From NCBI GenBank assembly GCA_009363875.1, contig CM018690.1:1600788-1664787 (forward strand): 64,000 nucleotides of DNA. Reading direction: 5' to 3'. A program made the translations under genes and the position numbers. The stretch is from Mikania micrantha. Taxonomy: Eukaryota; Streptophyta; Magnoliopsida; Asterales; Asteraceae. The notes beneath the pieces were generated by a model, which saw only the letters and a list, made by a program, of their open reading frames with translations, was not told the origin of the DNA and did no database searches. Shown in pieces: positions 33,801 to 43,907 of the stretch (position 1 is the stretch's first letter; each line of letters starts with the position of its first letter).

Positions 33801-33943
33801 AACCGTAAACTGAACCGCAAACCAAATTCGTAATACAGATACGGTTTAGAACCGACCCGAAAACCGATTTTCAATTCGATTCGGTTTATTTCGACTACAG
33901 ATACGGTTCGGATAACAGTTTTTGGTTATTTTGAACACCCCTA
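30864..33943 (-). mobile_element. hAT transposon, internally deleted, 8-bp target duplication
   Basis: CTGGCTTG flanks the element on both sides (30856-30863 and 33944-33951), the 8-bp duplication of hAT transposons. The right end reads TAGGGGTGTTC on the minus strand; the left end (TAGTCAACGGTTC) is decayed. About 200 bp at each end is filled with AACCGAA and CGGTT words in both orientations, the subterminal transposase-binding repeats typical of hAT. The transposase gene inside is damaged. It sits just upstream of the CRK gene. Confidence 0.75.
31382..32872 (-). pseudogene. hAT transposase, BED finger and dimerisation domain, catalytic middle mostly lost
   Basis: The N-terminal frame (32872-32336) has a BED zinc finger: WKHFTKYVDEHGQQRSKCNYC, with the later histidine and cysteine in NHILVC. 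Downstream frames (32430-32248, 32151-31855, 31858-31382) give FNKYCGDLNKFNLLVFIASLFDPRTK in part and a hAT C-terminal dimerisation domain (LGWWRKRSPAFPILSLVARDILAILI, STVASESTFSTGG). An intron-like gap spans about 32225-32308. Reading shifts near 32340 and 31855, and a stop near 32150, interrupt it. Much of the RNase-H-like catalytic core between the BED finger and the C-terminal half is missing, so it cannot encode an active transposase. Confidence 0.8.
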
Positions 33944-33951
33944 CTGGCTTG

Positions 33952-34395
33952 GCTCATCACATTATCTCTCTCTTTTCGAGTTCATTTAAGGTGATAAAAG
34001 AAGATAATTGGAAGGAAAGGATAAACTTGTTTGTGTTCCCGAATTTCATTTAACGAAGGAAGAGAAATGAAAATAACAAATGTTTTGTTCTCGAGTTTTA
34101 TTTTAGGAGGGAAATGGAAGGAAAACTAGGCAAAAATTTTTAGTTTTTCTTTTCTTCCGATTTGGAAGGAAAGAATTCCCTTATTTTCTTTTCCTTTCCT
34201 CTCATTTCTTTTCTTTTCTTTTCCTTTCCTTTCTTTTCTCTCCTATAATAAACTCGGGAACTGAGTAAGGCTAGTGTCATGTATCTAACTCAAGCGTTTG
34301 AGTAGTAAAACCACTAATTTTTGAGAACTCATCTAGACTAACCCACTTAATAGAGGTTATGGCTTTTATAATAGAAGATCATGTGTTCAATTTCA
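33952..34395. other. No gene; pyrimidine-rich host DNA
   Basis: Original DNA between the hAT element and the copia LTR, probably the displaced distal promoter of the CRK gene. A TTTTC/TTTCC tract is at 34183-34244. GATCATGTGTTCAATTT (34377-34393) vaguely resembles a pol III B-box but nothing else supports a SINE. Confidence 0.45.
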
Positions 34396-34813
34396 TGTTG
34401 ATCGATTCCTTTAATTATAAACATGAATATATACGAAAACATAATAATAAATATGAGATTAAATGAAACATATGAATCTAGTGAAAGTGTTGTTGATTCC
34501 TGATATCGTTTCTTGATAAGAGTCTTGACCGGATTGAGTGGATTCCCGTTTAGGGTGTACAGTTAGGATGGAATGAGATGGAGAGGCTAGAGAGGTTCTT
34601 GAATCCAGAGGGTTTGGGATTCGGTTGTGATGTTAATATTAGTCAATAATGAGAGCCTTTACTTCCTTATATACACCCAAGGGGAACCCTAATTAGGATA
34701 ATAAGGGTAATTACGTCCATCATATAATTACCTATCTAGGTGGGTATTTAATTAATTGATCAATTTAAATAAATAATCATGAGGACCACATATTAAATAT
34801 AATTTATTCTAAC
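34396..34813 (-). repeat. 3' LTR of the outer copia element
   Basis: On the minus strand it begins TGTTAGAATAAATT (34813) directly after a purine tract and contains TGTATATAAGG as TATA box (near 34670). It probably ends ATCAACA at 34396, with 34484 as an alternative. The partner LTR is not in the window, so the end is uncertain. The element's body resumes at 47492 after the inserted Sirevirus. Confidence 0.65.
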
Positions 34814-34826
34814 ATTCTCCCACTTG
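34814..34826 (-). promoter_or_regulatory. Polypurine tract of the outer copia element
   Basis: Minus strand CCAAGTGGGAGAA next to TGTTAG, the common copia PPT and LTR junction. Confidence 0.75.
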
Positions 34827-34886
34827 GTCAAGCGATTATTTATTATGAGCATTAAATAAGTCTGCAGATTGATAATACTCATTTTA

Positions 34887-35255
34887 TGTAGGTCTCAAAA
34901 CGGATCAAGAACCAAACTTTATCTTCATAATCATCATCAATGATCTCTAACGAGTGCGGAATCCAAGTTAGAATCGAGAAAGCAATAAGAAAAATGCAAA
35001 CTTTTATAAATACTGAAAATTTCGAGTACAAGTGCCTCAATACGTCTAGAGAGCAAATGCCTCGGGATTCCAACCTAAACCTGTACAAAATACGTCTATT
35101 TATACTAGGCCTAGGAGTACACGAAATCTAATACGAAAGTTCGAGTACACGAACACTTCGTGTACTCGAAATGCTGTACACGAAATTAACCAAAAACTGA
35201 GCGTTGACTCTTCCGGGTTGACTTTGTCAGTCTTCATCGTGTAGTGGGCTCTACA
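34887..35255 (-). repeat. 3' LTR of the Sirevirus-like element
   Basis: Plus-strand ends TGTAGGTCTC and GGGCTCTACA. Near 35110-35185 it carries several GTACACGAA and TACTCGAA words. Four differences from the other LTR indicate a recent insertion. Confidence 0.92.
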
Positions 35256-35256
35256 A

Positions 35257-35268
35257 ACTCCCCCTAGA
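35257..35268 (-). promoter_or_regulatory. Polypurine tract of the Sirevirus-like element
   Basis: Minus strand TCTAGGGGGAGT adjoins the LTR. Similar G-runs at 40097-40110 and 40345-40358 may be extra copies. Confidence 0.75.
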
Positions 35269-35277
35269 CTGCCGAAG

Positions 35278-38200
35278 TCATCCGATCGGAAGAGTGACAT
35301 TGTGTGGTCCAGCTCCAGCATAAAGTTTCAACTCGATAGCATAAGCGACTGTACGAGTGAATGGTTTGGCTTCCTCATCATTTCCAGAATACACTCGTAT
35401 TGGAGACTCATGTAACTTCATCATGTCATCCTTTCCATACTTCAAGAGATCCATAGGGTCGAGAATGATGTCGGTATCGTCAACATTGTCTTTGTTCTTG
35501 ATGATGACCGCTGCAAGATTAAGATCGTCATAGTACCAAGACAAGAAGTTAGCCAATGAATTGTCTGGAACTCTAGGAGATACTGGAACTGCTATCTCAA
35601 CATGAGGTGGAGGATACTTATAGTATACCCAATATTTCTTTGTCTTTGGATCTATAATGCACTTTGACTCAAAACGCCTTCCTTTTGCGGTCCTCATTGC
35701 TGGAAAGTCTTTATCGCACTGGTCCTTCAGAAACTTTGCAAACAGATCGGCTTGATTATCTTTTGATGGGTTGAAGAACATGGCGTTGTTGATGCTTCGC
35801 AGATCAACCTTAGGCATGGTGCAAAAATCTCTCGGCTTCTTATAGAACTTGACTTTTCCATTCATCCTTTTCACCAGATAAATGTCCCTTACTTTGTCAT
35901 ACATCCAGCAGCATACGTTGGACCTATCGTTACGAACCGCGAACAGGTTTCTGTCATCTGAAATAAAGGTATGCTCTGGATGCTCCTCGTTCATCTCTCC
36001 AAGCCAAGTATCTTTGACTTCCTTAGGTGCTGGTGTCCAATCTTTCTGCTTCTCGAACCAACTGTTGATCACCGTTCCCAGAGGAGGAATCTCTTTGCCA
36101 TATGAATCAAGATACTTGTGAGTATACAAGTAATCTACATAAGGATCTTTGGCAACGTCGGCTATGACCACATTTTCTTGTCCATCCTTAACTTCTTCAC
36201 CTGGCCACTCAAAGTCAAAATCCTCTAGTAAGTCATCAAACCAGCTATCAAGGCCAGCTCCTGATGTTTCATCAGGCTGAACACAGTCGCCAAACAAGAT
36301 ATCGTCGAGAATATCTCCAAAAAGATCATCATAAAGACCAGTGGACTTTCCTGACGAGGATGGATTTCCAGTGGCTCCTCCTTGATCTTGGTCGTCTGGA
36401 GGTCCTTGATTCCCTTTATCGGATGGATCATCTTCTTTCACGTTTCCACCATCATCCTTATCATCTTTGTCATCCTCCTTTTCCTTCGGATCCTTTTCTT
36501 TCTCGTCATCACCATCATCATTGTCACTATCATCACTGTCATCACTTTCATCATCATCATTGACATCATTGTCTGATTCTGGAACTTCTTCTCCTTTAAG
36601 TCTCTTGATCTCCTTCTTCATCTCATGGTTCTCTAGTGAAAGAAATCTGATATACTTTCGGTGTGTTCTGATTTGCCCATGATATTTGGTTAACTTGCTA
36701 CATATCTTGATCATTCCTTCTTGTAGATTTCGGATAAGACTGTCCTTGCGCTCAGAATCCTTCTCAAGTCGGAAAACTTGTTCCTTCAAGCCAATGAGAT
36801 CGACAGGCACATGTGTTGGCTCGTAAGGTGAATCAGCGTGCAAAGGAGATTTTCCTTTGTCACCGCTCGAGCAAGTTGGAGATGGTGGAGTTTCGGTGTG
36901 AGGGATGGAGGTAGTAGAAGATGGAGTTGTGGATCTGGCTGGGATTTTGATGACTAACTTGGGTTTGGCTGGCTGAGTAGGTGGTTTGGGAAGTATGGAT
37001 GGTTTGGACTGTGTAAGCGGAGGTGGTTGTGGTTGAGTAGGTGGAGGTGGTTGTGGTTTTGTAGGTGGTGGTGGTTGTGTGGGTGCCTGTAATGGTTTGG
37101 CTGCAGGTTTAGGTGGCTTGGGTTTTGTAGGTGGCTTAGGTTGTGTGGGTTTCTTGGGTTGTGTGGATGGAGGTGGTTGTGTAGGCGGAGGTGGTTGTGG
37201 TTGAGTAGGTGGCTTTGGTTGTGGTTGAGTAGATGGAGGTGGTTGTGGTTGAGTAAGTGACTGTGATATGATAGAAGCAGCAGATGAGAAGGATAGGCTT
37301 GAGAACATCTTTTGAAGTCGGGGATCTTTGCTTTTCTTGGCCATTGTCTTTTGTCTCTTCTTCTTCGGTGACGACTCAGGAGTTGGAGTGTAATCTGCAT
37401 CCTGTGCTTCTTCTCGTTCCTGTCTGGTGGGAGGTGGCTTTTCAGGAACAAAGTCTTCGCTCGAAGAAGAAGAAGAAGACTCATAAGTAGCATCCTCTGC
37501 TGCTTTACCAGCTTTTGCACTTGAACTTGTAGCTTGGACATCATGCTCCTCGGCCACTATAGCCACTGGGGTTCCAGGCATGTCTTCATCTGCACCTTCT
37601 CCCACAAATCTTCCAAACTTAATCAGGGGCCTTTGACTGATGTACTGCTTTTTCCTGCGCTTGTTCATCTTCATGTATCCGAAAATGTCATCGCGCATCC
37701 TCTTGATTCCCAGAGTGCCTATTGTGGGAACTAGATCATGATGCCGTTTGTTGATGATGATCTGTAGGAAGCGAGGGAATGCCAGAAACCTTTCCTTTCT
37801 CCTTCCCTTGATGTTGGCATACATGTCAAGAAATATCATCCTCGAGTAGTTGAAGTCCATTCCTAGAGCTAATGCTGTCAAACACGAGCTTAATGTCTGA
37901 TTCAGCACATCATAACCGCCTTTTCTTCCGGACAAACATTGTGTGACGACATGAGCCAGGTATCTCCAGTAGGGATGAAGAAGTTTCTTCTCTGTGGGAG
38001 GGTAGGCACCCTCATATCCCATCTGAAAGACTGTACGGTTGACCAGATCTTGATCTAACTCAATAGGATCTGTATCCTTGTCTCCGAATTGAAGACACTC
38101 TCGTAGAATCTGCTCTGTAATGATAATTGGCTTGCCCTGGATCTTCCCAATGATGCTAACATTTCCACTGCTATCTGTATGCTCAGTAACAGTGCTCCAG

Positions 38201-38367
38201 AAACCCTCAATGTAATCAGAAACAATAGTAGGATGCTCCATGATAGCGTAGTTAACCGGGGAGATAATCAGACCATCGACTAAGCTTTTGAACTCTGAAT
38301 GTCTCTCTGGTGGATCTCCAAGATATGCTGACATGTTATGATCTGGTACGAAACGTAGGTCAGCCAT
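35278..38367 (-). CDS. Sirevirus accessory ORF (third, 'env-like' position), 1,029 aa, intact
   Basis: A single open frame between pol and the 3' LTR, ending 22 bp before the LTR. Residues 1-255 form a globular domain with FWSTVTEH, GKPIIITEQILRECLQF, MGYEG, WRYLAHVV and FLAFPRFLQ. I recognise this block from proteins of daisy-family copia elements (annotated there under many names); that comparison is from memory. A basic KMNKRRKKQ (233-241) and KKKRQKTMAKKSKD suggest nuclear localisation. Residues 371-475 are PQPPPTQ repeats, 522-594 a coiled coil, 595-650 an Asp/Glu tract, and 680-1029 a second folded domain with FFNPSKDNQADLFAKFLKDQ. I see no signal peptide or membrane span, so an envelope role is not supported. 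Function unknown. It is open while gag-pol is broken. Confidence 0.85.
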   Translation of the reverse strand: MADLRFVPDHNMSAYLGDPPERHSEFKSLVDGLIISPVNYAIMEHPTIVSDYIEGFWSTVTEHTDSSGNVSIIGKIQGKPIIITEQILRECLQFGDKDTDPIELDQDLVNRTVFQMGYEGAYPPTEKKLLHPYWRYLAHVVTQCLSGRKGGYDVLNQTLSSCLTALALGMDFNYSRMIFLDMYANIKGRRKERFLAFPRFLQIIINKRHHDLVPTIGTLGIKRMRDDIFGYMKMNKRRKKQYISQRPLIKFGRFVGEGADEDMPGTPVAIVAEEHDVQATSSSAKAGKAAEDATYESSSSSSSEDFVPEKPPPTRQEREEAQDADYTPTPESSPKKKRQKTMAKKSKDPRLQKMFSSLSFSSAASIISQSLTQPQPPPSTQPQPKPPTQPQPPPPTQPPPSTQPKKPTQPKPPTKPKPPKPAAKPLQAPTQPPPPTKPQPPPPTQPQPPPLTQSKPSILPKPPTQPAKPKLVIKIPARSTTPSSTTSIPHTETPPSPTCSSGDKGKSPLHADSPYEPTHVPVDLIGLKEQVFRLEKDSERKDSLIRNLQEGMIKICSKLTKYHGQIRTHRKYIRFLSLENHEMKKEIKRLKGEEVPESDNDVNDDDESDDSDDSDNDDGDDEKEKDPKEKEDDKDDKDDGGNVKEDDPSDKGNQGPPDDQDQGGATGNPSSSGKSTGLYDDLFGDILDDILFGDCVQPDETSGAGLDSWFDDLLEDFDFEWPGEEVKDGQENVVIADVAKDPYVDYLYTHKYLDSYGKEIPPLGTVINSWFEKQKDWTPAPKEVKDTWLGEMNEEHPEHTFISDDRNLFAVRNDRSNVCCWMYDKVRDIYLVKRMNGKVKFYKKPRDFCTMPKVDLRSINNAMFFNPSKDNQADLFAKFLKDQCDKDFPAMRTAKGRRFESKCIIDPKTKKYWVYYKYPPPHVEIAVPVSPRVPDNSLANFLSWYYDDLNLAAVIIKNKDNVDDTDIILDPMDLLKYGKDDMMKLHESPIRVYSGNDEEAKPFTRTVAYAIELKLYAGAGPHNVTLPIG

Positions 38368-38420
38368 CTGAAAAAGAAACTGATTAAGTTAGTTCAAGAT
38401 TAAGAAAAATCAATTTTCTG

Positions 38421-38660
38421 AAAAATTTTCTAAGTATGGAGCAAGTCGTTCTCGAACTAACAATTGTACACGAAATGAACGACTGTACACGAAGCACAAA
38501 CAGTACACGAAGAACATTCTGTACACGAAGTGAATCCTGTACACGAAGTGAATCCTGTACACGAAAAACATCCTGTACACGAAGTCTATCTTGTACACGA
38601 AGTTTTATCTGTATTCGAAAATTATTCTGTACACGAAGTTTGGATTTCGAATACAACATA
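38421..38660 (-). repeat. Reiterated TTCGTGTAC motif downstream of pol
   Basis: On the plus strand GTACACGAA occurs nine times in 38467-38640 plus one GTATTCGAA, mostly 18-23 bp apart; CTGTACACGAAGTGAATC occurs twice. The LRVQ-rich frame (38384-38659) is its translation and not a gene. The same word fills the leader (46690-46960) and LTRs. Confidence 0.75.
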
Positions 38661-40130
38661 AACCTTCAAAACTTCATCATGCTTACTCCTTAGAATCTCT
38701 AATCTAGTTTGAAATACTCGGAAATCATAGGCGCTCACAATATCCAAATATTGCCTTTCAATTTCAAGCATTTCAAGATCAATTTATCAAAAGACTTCAT
38801 GTATACGAAAATCGCGTACTCGAAAATTACTTTTGATCATAACTTTCGAATCCGCGGTCAAAATTTGATAAAACTCTATACCTAAGGTCGCCTAATGATG
38901 ATCTAAAGGATAGCCGGAGTAGAATTTTGAGATCGGGTCTAGAAGTCGAGATCGCCTCAGAGAAAGAAATTCCGTACTCGAAGTATGAAAACGTGTACTC
39001 GAAATAATGGTACTCGAAATTTAATATGGTTGGGCTATTTATAGGGTCATTTCGAATACACTATTTCGTGTACTCAATTTCGAGTACGCACACTTGATCT
39101 ATTTTCGACTTAAAATTCCAACTGTTAAAATAAAATAAACTTTGGACAAGTTTAAGTTTAGTTGGGTCAAATTGTTTTGGGATCAAATCTGTTATCAAAA
39201 TTTTAACCATCTTAGTTAATTTCTTAATGAAGCATAACCTTTAAATAGCTATTCCCCACCAATAATTTCCACTCGTTATTCCATCTCTTAAAAAAATCAG
39301 TTATATGATCAAGTTTTTCTGAAAATATCTTCTGGGAAATTTGTGAACAATTAGATTGTAAGACTAGATTAATATGCAACCTATCAGTCTTGTTAAATCC
39401 TTTGTTTCAAACTTTGATTGTGTTTTTAACGAACTTCCAATTATTTTGACAGAGTTTTAAGATGAGAAAAGAAATAAAACAGATTTATTAGGTTAGAATC
39501 AAGAACAAAAAGGGGTTCTATCATCTTGTGCTCATTGGCATCTTTTTATTTTTCTGATCTGCAGACACATTGGTCTTAACGTCACACATCCAGTTCTTTG
39601 CTTACGCAAAACATAGGATGCTTCAGTAGGTATTTCCCGCTCTTTGTTTGCACAAAACATAGGAAATACCCGAGTTTTTCAAAACACAATTTCAAGTTTA
39701 TTGAAACACAAGCTCGTTTTGATTCAAGGATTTAAACAAGAAGTTAAATAGTTGTCACATATTTCTAGTTATCTAATGATCACAATCTCACACTTATTTA
39801 TCTATTTATATGTATTTTAATTTTGATCAAGTCTGATTATTTAAGTTTTGAAAAACTTATTTCAACTTCTTAGTATAGAATAGATATTCAAGGTTGTTAT
39901 TCTTTTAGAAATCTTATTAAGATAGTGAAATTTTGATCCTTAGAGATTATTTCACTTCCCAATTTGATCGATTTACTTTGCTTGTTCAAATAAACTCTTT
40001 TTGTATTTTCTTAAACTTTGAAAAGATAAAATATTTTTGTAATTTTCTTTGAATAACAAGAGGCAGAATCTTCTTTTCTTAGGGTTTGAAAACTTAACTC
40101 CCCCTAAACTTGTAGATCATCTTAGACTGA
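38661..40130. other. Non-coding spacer of the Sirevirus-like element
   Basis: No gene. AT-rich sequence between the accessory ORF and pol, with more TACTCGAA and TACACGAA words at 38800-39090 and a PPT-like run at 40097-40110. It may hold the promoter or splice acceptor for the accessory ORF, but I see no clear one. Confidence 0.6.
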
Positions 40131-40347
40131 CTCAAAGACCGAAAATCTTTTTGTTGTTTTGTAAATATTGGCTCAAAGAACGAAAAATCTTTTTGTTGTT
40201 TTTTTTTTTTGTAAATTTTGACTCAAAGAACGAAAAATCTTTTTGTTGTTTTGTAAATATTGGCTCAAAGAACGAAAAATCTTTTTGTTTTTTTTTTGTA
40301 AATTTTGACTCAAAGAACGAAAAATCTTTTTGTTGTTTTGTAAATTT
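40131..40347. repeat. Five tandem copies of a 41-50-bp unit
   Basis: Units start at 40131, 40172, 40222, 40264 and 40309 with CTCAAAGA(A/C)CGAAAAATC, followed by a T-run with GTTGTT and GTAAAT. Length differences come from the T-runs. The last unit runs into the C-run at 40348, a PPT-like site. Confidence 0.85.
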
Positions 40348-40409
40348 CCCCCCCTAAATTTGTGAACAGATTAGGACACAAATTTTGATGTATTTACAAA
40401 AAAATGCTT

Positions 40410-42018
40410 TTAATTGAAGCTTATTAGTTTGAGAGAGGCAAGCAAGTGATGAAAGCGAGCAGTGTCGAACGGTTTTGTGAAAAGATCCGCTAGATTGTCA
40501 TCTGTGTGGACCTTTTCAAGATGAATTAGTTTCCGTTCGAAACAGTCATGGATGAAGTGAATCCGGATGTCAATATGTTTAGTTTTGGAGTGTGGTACCG
40601 GATTTTTGACGATCTGTAAGGCTGCTTCATTGTCACAATAAATAGGAGAGTCAAGAAAGTTCAAACCGTAATCGAGGAGTTGTTGTTGCATCCAGATAAC
40701 CTGAGAGCAGCAACTGGAAGCAGCAACATATTCGGCTTCTGCAGTGGATGTGGATACGGTTGTTTGCTTCTTGCATTGCCATGAGACAAGGCAATCTCCC
40801 AGGTACTGACACCCACCAGTGGTTGACTTCCTATCCAGGTTACATCCACCAAAGTCACTGTCTGAGTATGCAAATAATCGAAACTTAGAGTTCTTTGGGT
40901 ACCAAAGACCGAGTTTAGGCTTCCCGACTAGGTACCGAAAGATTCTCTTGACAGCTATAAGGTGAGATGCCTTCGGATTTGCCTGATATCTGGCACACTG
41001 ACATACTGAGAACATAATGTCTGGACGACTAGCAGTCAGATACATCAGAGAACCAATCATCGAGCGATAGAGGTGTTGATCAACATCTTCACCTTCCGAA
41101 TCCGAAGTCAAGATAGGACGAGCAGCCATGGAAGTGGATGCCGGTTTTGACTCCATCATTTTGAACTTGTTCAAAATGTCCGTGACGTATTTTCCTTGGT
41201 GAATCAGCACACCCTTAGAATCTTGCTTCACCTGCAGACCTAGAAAGAAGGTCATTTCTCCCATCGCGCTCATCTCAAACTTCTTCTTCATTACCCCCTC
41301 AAATTCTTTGCACAACGCTGAGCTTGTGGAGCCGAATATAATGTCATCCACATAGATTTGGACGAGAATTAAATTATCCTTATCCTTGCGAACGAACAAA
41401 GTCTGATCAATGGCTCCACGGGTATATCCATTTGCAAGCAGGTGATCCGTAAGTGTAGCATACCACGCTCGCGGGGCTTGATGAAGACCATAGAGAGCTT
41501 TATCTAACTTGTATACATGATCAGGAAACTGGGAATCTTCAAAGCCTGGAGGTTGGCAGACATAGATTTCTTCTTTAACTTTCCCATACAAAAAGGCAGT
41601 TTTCACATCGATCTGATATACCGTGAAGTTCATGTATGAAGCATAAGCCAAGAAAATCCGTATTGCCTCAAGTCTTGCAACTGGTGCAAAGACTTCCTCA
41701 TAATCGATTCCTTCCTGTTGATGGAAGCCTTGAACAACCAGTCGGGCCTTGTTTCTGATAATGACTCCTGAGTCATCTCTTTTGTTTTATGAAAACCCAT
41801 CTGGTTCCGATAGGCGGTTTCCCTTTTGGCAGAGGAACCAGATTCCATAGTTTAAGCTTCTGGAACTGCATCAGCTCTTCCTGCATAGCCTCAACCCAGC
41901 TGGAATCTTTGAGAGCCATTTTGACATTCTTGGGTTCAACCTGCGAAATAAAACAAGAATATAAACAAGAATTAATAGGACCTGATTGACTGCGAGTAAT
42001 TGTCTCTTCAGGCAGCAC
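40410..42018 (-). pseudogene. Sirevirus reverse transcriptase and RNase H
   Basis: The first RT part (42018-41773) has WVEAMQEELMQF and PIGTRWVF. A frameshift near 41773-41850 separates it from the main block (41651-40410, 413 codons). That block holds the RT core (VYQIDVKTAFLYG, YVDDIIFGS, FLGLQV), MIGSLMYLTASRPD and RNase H (AYSDSDFGG, TSTAEAEYVAASSC, YCDNEAALQI, HIDIRIHFI). Catalytic aspartates are present. It is the best-preserved part of pol but cannot be translated as one polyprotein here. Confidence 0.88.
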
Positions 42019-42021
42019 GTT

Positions 42022-43907
42022 CTAAGCTACAGTGGATCTGCTTCGAGTGAGAACTCCTTCTGAGAGAGGTCCAATAATATTCTCAACTGGATGATTCTTG
42101 TTTACACCAAGTGTTGGCACTTCTTGCACTGCTAGATTGTCTAGCAAGTTGCTGATGTTGTTAACTTGATCTTCACTTGAAGAAGAAATGTTGTCAATAG
42201 GAGCAGTTTCACTTGCTTCTGCTCCATGATCCACACAGTGTTCCTCAGGTATACTATCTGAGAATAGTGGATTATCAAAAGTCTGGTGGGAAGAAGATGA
42301 GGCTTGATCAGTTTCGGGAAGAAGTTGAACGGACTGAGAAGTGTCTGGTTCTGATGGAAGAATTTCATGAATTGGGGTTGGCTGAGCTGGAGGGGCACGA
42401 TTGTACAAGCCTGGAGGGTCAACTGTCAAGAGACTAGGATCACAAGGAAAATAGTCAACCCTATAGTCCACGTCATCACCCTTGTAAAAATCATCAGCTT
42501 GCTCAGATGCTCCTGCGTTCTCGGATGTAGTGCTGAAGGGCCTAAAGGTGGAGTCATACTCAAACAGCCAGTTTGGACCAGATCGGCATCAGTAGAGTTC
42601 ATTTCTTGCCAATCAATGTAGTATGATTCTACAATCATCCGAGTTTTCTTGTTATAAACTCTGTATGCTGCCTTTTCAGACGAATAGCCCACGAAGTAAC
42701 ACTCATCTGCCTTATCATCAAACTTATGGTTAGGCTCTATATGAAGAAGAGTGCAAGGACATCCGAATGACTTGAAGTGTCCAACTTTGGGCTTCTGGTT
42801 GAAGAGAATCTCGTAGGGAGTTTTCTGATGACGCTTGTTCAGGAGTGCTCTATTTTGAACATAGCACGCGGTGTTAACTGCTTCAGCCCAGAAGAAGATT
42901 GGCAGCTTTGACTCTGACAACATTGTTCGTGCAGCTTCTATAAGTGTTCTGTTTCTCCTTTCAGCATCTCCATTTTGTTGTGGTGTTCTGGCTGCACTGT
43001 ATTGCCTAGCAATACCCTTCTCATCGCGGAAATCTATAAGAGTTTGATTTCTAAATTCAGTGCCATTATCAGTTCTTATCACCTTGACCTTTAGATTCTT
43101 CTGATTTTCAATCAAGGTAATAAACTTCTTCAGAATCTCTGGTGTTTCGTCCTTTTTAGCCAGAAAGAACACCCTAGTGAATCTGGAGTAATCATCTGTC
43201 ACAACAAGACAATATGACTTTTTCCCGATACTCATTACGTTGACTGGTCCAAAGAGATCCATATGAAGAAGTTGAAGAACTGAAGAGATAGAATTGAAAA
43301 GTTTAGGCTTGTGGGGTCTCTTGTGTTGCTTCCCCTTGGCACATGCGATGCACTTCTCAATGTTGGAGAAGTCTTTAGAAGGCAAGCCAATAACGTGATC
43401 TCCCTTGGCTAATCTGTTTAGATTCTTCAGATTTACGTGACCCAATCTCCGATGCCATAACAGACAATCATGCTCCGATGCCTTTGAGAACAAGCAAGTG
43501 TTCTCTGTGAATGAATACGAGTTCATATTGATGATATAGGCATTGTTTATCCTTGGAGTTCTCATCAGAATCCACTTCTCAGGCACTACAAAGCCAGGTT
43601 TTAGAATAAGACACTCCTTGTTTGTGAAGTGTGTGGAAAAACTCTTGTCACAGATTTGAGAAACACTCAAAAGACTGTGATTGAGCTCTTCAACATAGTA
43701 CACGTCTTCAAAACTGAGAGTTCCATTTGTGACCGTGCCCTTCATGCTTATCCTTCCTCCCTTGTCTCCCGCAAATGATACATAGCCTCCATTGAGTGGT
43801 GTAACTTCATGCAACTGAGAAAAATCCCCAGTCATATGCAGGGAACAGCCACTGTCTACATACCAAACGTGTTTAAGCTTGCTTGGCTGCCCCTGCATCA
43901 TATACAC
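42022..43907 (-). pseudogene. Sirevirus protease, integrase and linker
   Basis: 43907-42426 begins with the protease motif WYVDSGCSLHMTG. GAG-pre-integrase and the zinc finger follow (LLWHRRLGHVNLKNL, CIACAKGK), then the D,D35E core (LHMDLFGPVN, IRTDNGTEFRN, ARTPQQNGDAERRNRTL). A frameshift near 42480 moves into the linker frame (42471-42022), a Ser- and Glu-rich region without domains that ends at an in-frame TAG just before the RT part. Confidence 0.87.

Noticed and set aside
36264..36576. Plus-strand His- and Ile-rich frames over the Sirevirus accessory ORF
   Set aside because: Antisense translation of the Asp/Glu tract (GAT/GAA repeats).
35278..38367. Viral envelope protein
   Set aside because: No signal peptide, transmembrane span or cysteine-rich ectodomain; basic patches and coiled coil suggest an internal protein.
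38384..38693. LRVQ-rich and CTRS-rich frames
   Set aside because: Translations of the TTCGTGTAC repeat; no separate gene evidence.
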